From Arthrobotrys musiformis (Eukaryota > Ascomycota > Orbiliomycetes > Orbiliales > Orbiliaceae), in contig JAVHJL010000002.1 of assembly GCA_036971715.1 (NCBI GenBank), forward strand, positions 4,124,501 to 4,188,500: 64,000 nt of DNA, written 5' to 3'. The first letter of the stretch is position 1. Each line of letters opens with the position of its first letter. Below the pieces are notes generated by a model. The model had not been told where the DNA came from. It did no database searches and worked only from the letters and a program-made list of their open reading frames with translations. Positions 57,614 through 64,000 of the stretch are shown here, piece after piece. The position numbers and the translations under genes were made by a program.

Positions 57614-59633
57614 ATGTTGGCTTCTCGCTCTATTCATAATTCTCTGACGGCCTTGGGCGGAAACGCTGGAGGTGGACCATATCCCACGGCTCCTGTTGGT
57701 CCTCTTCAGATACCTCAGATCCATGATATGGTACCCCGTAAGAGGTCACCATCGCTCTCGCCGAAGCCTCGTTCCCCACGCTATTCTGTCCAGAGCCAGC
57801 CTAGATCTAGACGTAATTCCCCTCCATCACGTCCTCCAGTCCCTCCACTCCCCCACCAGCAGCAACAGAGACGACCATCGCCTCCTTCGCATAATTCATA
57901 CGGTCCGGGTCCGGGATCTGCTCCAGTATCACCCCGCCCTGTTCCAAATCCAGCCACTGGATTCCCATCTTTTACCGCTGGCAGAAACGTAAGTTTTAAA
58001 AAATACCGCCTCTTATACAAAATTAACATGCATATACTAAATATTATGATATATAGTTCCAATCAGAATTGCAGTTGCAGAATATCATAAATTGGCAAAC
58101 CGTCATTTCGAGAAATCTATTTGACGATCCGCCAACTTATCAATCCGTCCTGATCTTCCTGCTTCCTTCGGTCCCATCACCATCCGTAAACAACTTTGTC
58201 AGACAAATTCTCAATACGCCTGATCACATTGCACACTTGAGCAAATGCTGGGACATCTTAAAACGGAATGATCGGGAAGAGTTGATTTCGTTCGGATTAC
58301 CAGAGCAAGTCGGTGAAATTAGATTCGAGATCTACAGGATGTGGCTCTTGGTTCGTCTTGCATGGAGACTCGTGCAGGCGCTTAAGAACGCCAAAGGTGG
58401 CAGCAGAATAGCGGAGTGTGGAGAGTTCGTCATGCACGTTATCGAAACAAATAAGTCTGTGTCACCCGAGAAGTTTGTAAGTTTCATTCCCCCTCGATTT
58501 CCTCCCCCCCTTTTTTCCCGATCATGAGGTGATTTCCGGAACCCACCGACCTGGCAATGGGGGCCAGCTGCCTAAATCGGACTAAAATTGCTTTCATGTA
58601 TTCTTTGAGAGGTTACTAACTTGGCAATGTTGCACAGGATCCAATTCCACTACAGACATTGGCTTGCGCCTTATGCTACCCGCATCCTTCATTGTCCCTT
58701 GAATCAAAGATTAAGGACGCTGTCACACCACTTCAGAGGCATGACCGAGATATGATGGCAATAGAATATTTCGAAATGGGCTTCCCGCAGAGTGATGCAT
58801 CCGCCCTGCACCTACCTTCGAGTATTTTTGCTAGGGCACATCAGGCTCGGCTGTACCGTAGGTTAGAGTTGATTCCCGAAGCTGAAGAGGTTGAGCAAAG
58901 CATACGTGCGTGGTGGGGTAAGACCGGCCGTACCATGATGCCTAAAGCTAGGTTCACGGACTTGGTTTTGTCTGAAGGCGAGGCACCCTATGACAATATC
59001 ATCCTAAAGAGCATCGAAGGATTCTTTGAGAAGAAGAGTGAGAATGGAAGCAGCAATGGCACGGAAGAAGGTGATTCAAACTCTGGCCGTGATAGTGGTA
59101 TCGATGTAGGCCCTGTTCTCGAAGAAAATATAGAACGGAAGCCAGGTCCACCTCCACAAGTCTCGCACCCACAAGGCCTACACCCACAGGGCCCGCAGCG
59201 ACCACCGCTACGACCAATGCAACAGCCGCCTCAAAGGTCTTCGGTTCATGGCGACCATTCCGGCCCTCGGCTGCAACAAAAACGCTCGACCGGTGCTCTC
59301 CCTCCCCTCAAGCCATATAACACCCAGTTGCCAAGTGCATCGACACCTGCTACTGAGCTTCCTCTTCCTCCTCGCAAGAACGCTCGTAGCCCTACCCGTA
59401 TGCAACAACCGCCGCCGCCACCACCCCCACAACAGAATCAACCATACCCATCGCGCCCTCAATACCAAAGCGGATCGATGCAATCTCTCCCTGCTTCGAA
59501 GTCGTATGCTGGTGCGCACCCATACGACGACTACACCGGATCTTCTGACAGCTTGAATAGTGAGAAGAGCGGTGGTAAGGCTAAGGTCCGAGCTAGCATC
59601 GGCGCAAAGCTCGGGTTCCGTCGAAGAAGTTGA
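57614..59633 (+). CDS. conserved Pro-rich protein of unknown function
   Basis: Three exons, 57614-57988, 58057-58476 and 58638-59633, all phase 0, giving 596 residues. The N-terminal 125 residues are Pro/Ser/Arg-rich. A folded helical region spans about 130-400 (N-I-I-N-W-Q-T-V, D-P-P-T-Y-Q-S-V-L-I-F-L-L-P, F-G-L-P-E-Q-V-G-E-I-R-F-E-I-Y-R-M-W, R-A-H-Q-A-R-L-Y-R-R). The C-terminus is again Pro/Gln/Ser-rich with polyproline (eight prolines) and ends in a basic G-F-R-R-R-S. Polyproline flanks suggest SH3/WW or actin-regulator partners, which is inference. I do not recognise the central domain. It shares the 11.4-kb upstream interval with the minus-strand gene at 46222. Confidence 0.8.
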
Positions 59634-62600
59634 GCTTGATACGGTTTCGGTTCACGGTATATCCTAATACCGCCTCGTACCCAGGCGAGATTAATCCTAA
59701 TATATTTCCTTTGTTAACTTGTTACGACATACATCCTTCATGATACGCCTACCATAGACTTCATTTCAACCAAAAACAGGCTTTGAATGTTTCGGAAACA
59801 CAAAATCCCTGGTATTCTTTTTTTCTTTGGAGGACTGGCATTCACAAGAAGCGAAAAGCGAAAAGCGAAAGCGCAAAATCATCTGTTCTTATATATTAGT
59901 TGTTTGCATTTGGGGAGTTTCTTCGTTTTTTTCCCTTACCTCTTTTTGTCTATCTGGCATTGCTATACCTTCCTTTATTCACATTTCCTTTGTTACCATC
60001 CTTTCCTTAGATACACACAAGCTACCCCCACTGTATGAGTGGCTTTTTTTTTAACACGTTAGGGGGAGCTTTACTTAACCGTTTTTTTCTTCTTTGGACT
60101 TTTCTTGGGTTTAGTTGATGATATGATGCTGCATTTCTTTTGTTGGCTGCAAAGCGCTCCCTAATGACCCATTAACTCACCATTGGTTGAGAATATACAT
60201 ACCTTTACTTCTTCCGTGTATAACCTTTCTTCGTACTTATCTTCTTTTCTTTGTCTTTTTTTTATTCATTATTTTTTTGGGCCCTTGAATACAACCAGCA
60301 TTACCTTGTTTCTTGAGGCAATTCATTCCGTACACGATACCCTATGGTACTTTTTTTTAACTTTTTGGTTCTACTTGAATTTTCCTTCTCCTTGGGTTTC
60401 TTTGAAGCACTTACCTCTCTCTAGGGGAAGCCTAGTTTTTGATACATCTCCAGGCTCCGTCTTGTGGGTAATATTGTAATAACAAAGGGCGATATGTTGT
60501 GGAGGGTGTGAGGGAGCAGGAAGAAGAAGGATACCTTTGGAGAATATAGACAAAATTGAAACTTTTTTTTCTTCTTTTGAATAACGTTCCAAGTTTTCGG
60601 ATCGCATCTTTCCACGGAGGGGACGTTGTATGACTTGTCACCAGTTCTGATCTCGCTGCTCACGCCACAGTCCTCATGCACCGCTTCTTCATGCAAGATG
60701 ATGTATGTGTAAAAAATTATATCAATGTTGTCCGTGCAGAGGGATGGATGGGTCGGGTGGCATCCGGGCGGATGGGTTTCTCCGAAATTACGGGTGTAAT
60801 ATGCCCTGCGAGCCCGTTTTTATTTTACGTTATTTTTGTGCGGCAGATGCTTAAAAATAGGTACGGGCCTCACTTGGCCAAGGGATTCCCTTGAAGCCAC
60901 GAGTAAGGAAGCCCTTTTTAAAATCCTTGCGATAGGAGATCTAGGGAGATACATGCATGGTGCTCCTCCCACGGGTGAATCCGAAAGAAAGGGTTCTGCA
61001 TGCATGGTTAACGTTAGGGCTGAATCAACGACTGTGTCATTGATATCACTGCATCGGCTAACCCGTTATTTTGTCCATAGGGCTGGTTTAGGCTTCCCTA
61101 TTCCCTATCTAACGAAAATGAGCATGCGACATTCATGATTTCTTCCAGAAGCACCTTTGGAAGCCCTTGAGCCGCGCTCCTCTCGCTGTCTTTTTCGCGA
61201 ACTCATGTGTGCATCTTGCATGATAAGTACTCGGCGACAGGCTTGGTGCATGCAGAAGGGCCAGTTTGTGGTGAAATTGTTGGATCTACTTGCGGTCGCG
61301 AGGTCCCAGCCAATCAGGCGTTCCTGTACGTCGCAAATTTGCCTGTTTGGAGATTAGTCTCCCCTGACGGCTTCGCTTGTGTGGGAAGCCCATTCCCTTG
61401 ATGCTAAATTTGGCCCTGAACTAGCTTGGATCTTTGATCCATGGTGTCCACCACCACCCCTTGCACGGGTTCAGACTTTCCCATAAACCTTTTTTGATAT
61501 CAATAAAAATTCCGAAGTTAGAAAAAGACATTTTCGATTTTAGACCCCCTTTTTAGAGCCGTGTGATGGCTTTGCCTCCACAGGAAAACAAAACGTCTTT
61601 CCGAGAGTCTTCGATTAATTAAATTTGAACGAATGGGATGCCGTCCTTTAGGTATCCAGACGGACAAGGACAAGCGTATTGTCGATACCTTTTGTCCATC
61701 AGTAAGACCTAAAGAAGCCTTTTAGGTGCATCAAAAGGAATTTTTAAACCCCCAGTCGATCCAATCTTGGATAATAGCCTATGATCTTCGTGCATTGATG
61801 CATCGTGATATCAGCTCCCGTCTTTTCGACAGTTGGAGCTGGGGAGGGTTACATCGGGGACCTAGTCGTACCGAATCTACGGAACCAGACAGGATGGGGG
61901 TACTTGGTTAGCTGGATTTTGGACCGGGTAACTTTGCTGGAATATGTGCATATGATGGAGTAATGCTTATTTCCCCCGCGGTATACGGCGTCGCCAGTAC
62001 GTAGTGCTATATTCGACTACGAGACATATGTATGTATGTACTACTATAGATCATAGGGCTCTTTTGGGCTGCATATGTATGTGTCGCATGCACAGGTTCT
62101 CCAAGTAAAAGAAAAAAGGCGACTGGGCGGTGGCAGGGTATTACGTCTTAACCGACGATTTCTCCATGATCTCAAGGGTTTTTTGATGGTTGGTTTGGAT
62201 CGTGGGTGCGCTGCATGGACCCTGATTGAGCAGTGGCATGGTTGTATTCTTGGGATCATGGCCTGCATGGATTTCGATTCGGAAACTCCACTTTTACGGC
62301 TCATGGGCTTTTTGGGAAGCGGTGTACATACCATGCTTTCTGTGTAAGTAATGTACTTACATACCTTTGTGAACTTTTTTTTACCTCCCGCGTGAAGTTA
62401 CCTTCCGGTGACCGCTAGAGGCCTGATCGGGAGGCTTAGCTAGGTGGAGCGCGGGAAGACAGACATCGTGATGTTTTTGGATATGATACCGAAAGGAAAA
62501 AATAGACCTTGCACATAACAGCATGGTGAGAGGAATTCGGGCTAGGTTCCCGAGGTTTCATAGTGATAGAGAGGTCTCAAAAAAAGAGCTTTCGATGATG

Positions 62601-63451
62601 TATAAATCTCGAGGGTCCCATGCTAGCATGTTCTTAGTTCCAAAAACATCAATCCACATCGCCACTATCAGAATCTGGAAAGTTTTCTAACAAACATACA
62701 GACATCCCCTTCAAACGCATACATGCGTATAATATTTTAATCTTTCTTTTAAAATCTTATCTTTCTTTCTTCTCCAAGGGGGCATTTCACTCGCTCAGTG
62801 CTTCCTTTGGTGAATCCATTCGTTTTATATTCTTTTTATTTTTTGATTACTTATAATTTTTCATGCGAATTGATAATTTGTAATCAACTTTAATTTTGAC
62901 AACGCCGTTCGTTTTGTGGTTGTTACTATTTCGTCTATCGACTCCTTCAAACACCGTCTACACGATTGCTCATTCGTCTACGGTGCACTTTCGTTTCCAT
63001 TTTGCATAATTATCGTATTCTCTCGTGTTTGAGGCTTTTTTATATTCTCCTTGGAAATTGCCATATTTTTTTCTCTTCCTTTCGTTTTATCTTTGATTAC
63101 ATTACTTTTCTATCTTTTTTTACGTTCTTAATAATCGAGAACCCCGCCTTTTCGAGACTGAGACTGCAAGAGTGGTTTGATACAGCTCGCGATACAATCA
63201 GTAATCTTTAATATCGATATATCCTTCGTCGGAACTCCGCGATCAGAGACATATAAAAAACCGGTCTCTTGTGGGATATTTCGAAAATCTCGGAAACCAG
63301 AATCAGAAATCAGAGACATCTGCAATACTACCATCTTAGCTTCGATCGGGATTCGAAAAGCCTATTCCTTCTCTTGATCCACTTCCTTTAATTATACAAT
63401 TACCTTACGAATACCATTCCTATCTATATAATACCCACCAATATCTTCAGG
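59634..63451. other. 3.8-kb gene-free stretch
   Basis: Mostly T-rich DNA (59800-60420, 62700-63130) with no supportable gene. Short frames are common but show no domains. The rightmost 800 nt probably include the leader and promoter of the small Cys-rich gene; TATCTATATAATA lies about 30 nt before its ATG. Confidence 0.5.
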
Positions 63452-63685
63452 ATGTGCTACTTCACTCAGATCAACAACAAGTTCTGCGGCTGCACCTATT
63501 TCCTCTTTACCTCGGGATGCACCCCGAACCGAAACCAATACAACTGGCGAGACTGCGGACGCAAGAAGTTGGTTCAAGCCATTGAGGAGGACTTTGTCCA
63601 GTGCCCCAAGTGTTTGAAGAAAGCTGGGGTTGAGCAGGACTTGAGCGCCATGGAGTGGATGAAGCCTGGGTGCTCTATTATGTGA
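63452..63685 (+). CDS. small Cys-rich protein with C-terminal CaaX box
   Basis: A single exon of 77 residues with eight cysteines (C2, C12, C14, C23, C35, C51, C54, C74), including C-G-C and C-P-K-C pairs that could bind zinc. There is no signal peptide, so it is probably not a secreted effector. The last four residues are C-S-I-M, a CaaX box whose terminal Met favours farnesylation, preceded by P-G. I recall small fungal proteins of similar design but no function. Start chosen at the first ATG of the open frame. It may instead be a chance ORF, but cysteine content and a clean terminal CaaX argue for a real gene. Confidence 0.6.
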   Translation: MCYFTQINNKFCGCTYFLFTSGCTPNRNQYNWRDCGRKKLVQAIEEDFVQCPKCLKKAGVEQDLSAMEWMKPGCSIM

Positions 63686-64000
63686 AATGTCACATCTATC
63701 GACGAACCACACACTGTTTTCTTTTGCCTTATATCTTCCTTTTAGAATTCCGTCGGATATTTAGACGATTACGATCCTTACTCTACGTTTTTCCTTTCGA
63801 TTCGATACGATCATTACTGCATACCTTTATGCCATCGATTTATCAGCATCAGCATCGGCGTTCTTTGAAATACTATTTTCAATACCACACTCCTTTATAC
63901 CATTGGCATTTGCATATACACCGGCGTTTTCTTGGGTATCTTTCCGGCTGTTCCGGTAGGATTTTCTCTCGTGTGGCGTTTGGAATAGAGACCAGTTTTT
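63686..64000. other. right-edge non-coding stretch
   Basis: 3' flank of the small Cys-rich gene. An AATACCACAC element at 63881-63890 resembles the candidate start-site motif, so a plus-strand gene may begin beyond the window. Confidence 0.4.

Noticed and set aside
1..64000. tRNA, rRNA and CRISPR features
   Set aside because: I looked for B-box-like GGTTCGAATCC contexts and regularly spaced repeats on both strands. The few TTCGAATC hits lack an acceptor stem or A-box partner, and no spaced repeat array exists. A covariance-model scan would be decisive.

Overview
This 64-kb window is nuclear DNA of a filamentous ascomycete (Pezizomycotina). Most genes are split by short GT-AG introns of about 43-100 nt with a CTRAY-like branch site near the 3' end. 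The recognisable proteins are ordinary fungal housekeeping proteins, and one gene is a fungal chimeric terpene synthase. The AT-rich, homopolymer-rich and often long intergenic DNA would suit an early-diverging class such as Pezizomycetes or Orbiliomycetes, but that placement is only a guess. I see no rRNA, tRNA, CRISPR array, intact transposon, virus or organellar DNA.

Layout, left to right: PAP2 lipid phosphatase (+), PITH-domain protein (+), VPS29 (-), an eight-exon bifunctional terpene cyclase/prenyltransferase (-), alanine-glyoxylate aminotransferase (+), LST8 (-), PEP12-type syntaxin (+), NAA10 (-), an intronless acidic protein of unknown function (+), JLP2/CCDC25 (-), HEM2 (+), GRX5 (+), a 1,683-residue PHD-finger/coiled-coil protein (-), a small membrane protein (-), eIF2B-beta (-), a JmjC/4CXXC/AT-hook chromatin protein (-), COQ2 (+), phosphopantothenoylcysteine decarboxylase (-), complex I 21.3-kDa subunit (+), a conserved Ser/Pro-rich protein (-), an 11.4-kb gene-free divergent interval, a Pro-rich conserved protein (+), a 3.8-kb gene-free interval, and a 77-residue Cys-rich protein ending in a CaaX box (+).

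The genes do not form one pathway. They are a mosaic of trafficking (VPS29, PEP12), TOR signalling (LST8), protein N-acetylation (NAA10), translation (eIF2B-beta), mitochondrial, haem, Fe-S and quinone metabolism (HEM2, GRX5, COQ2, complex I, AGXT), CoA synthesis (PPCDC) and chromatin (JmjC and PHD proteins). The clear accessory gene is the terpene synthase. It sits alone between VPS29 and AGXT with no P450, transporter or regulator beside it, and it keeps every catalytic metal-binding motif in both domains. It is the best candidate here for an undescribed product. Exon structures were read by eye from splice signals and reading-frame continuity. Almost all gene models close in frame. The exception is eIF2B-beta, whose first splice junction is one base out of phase.
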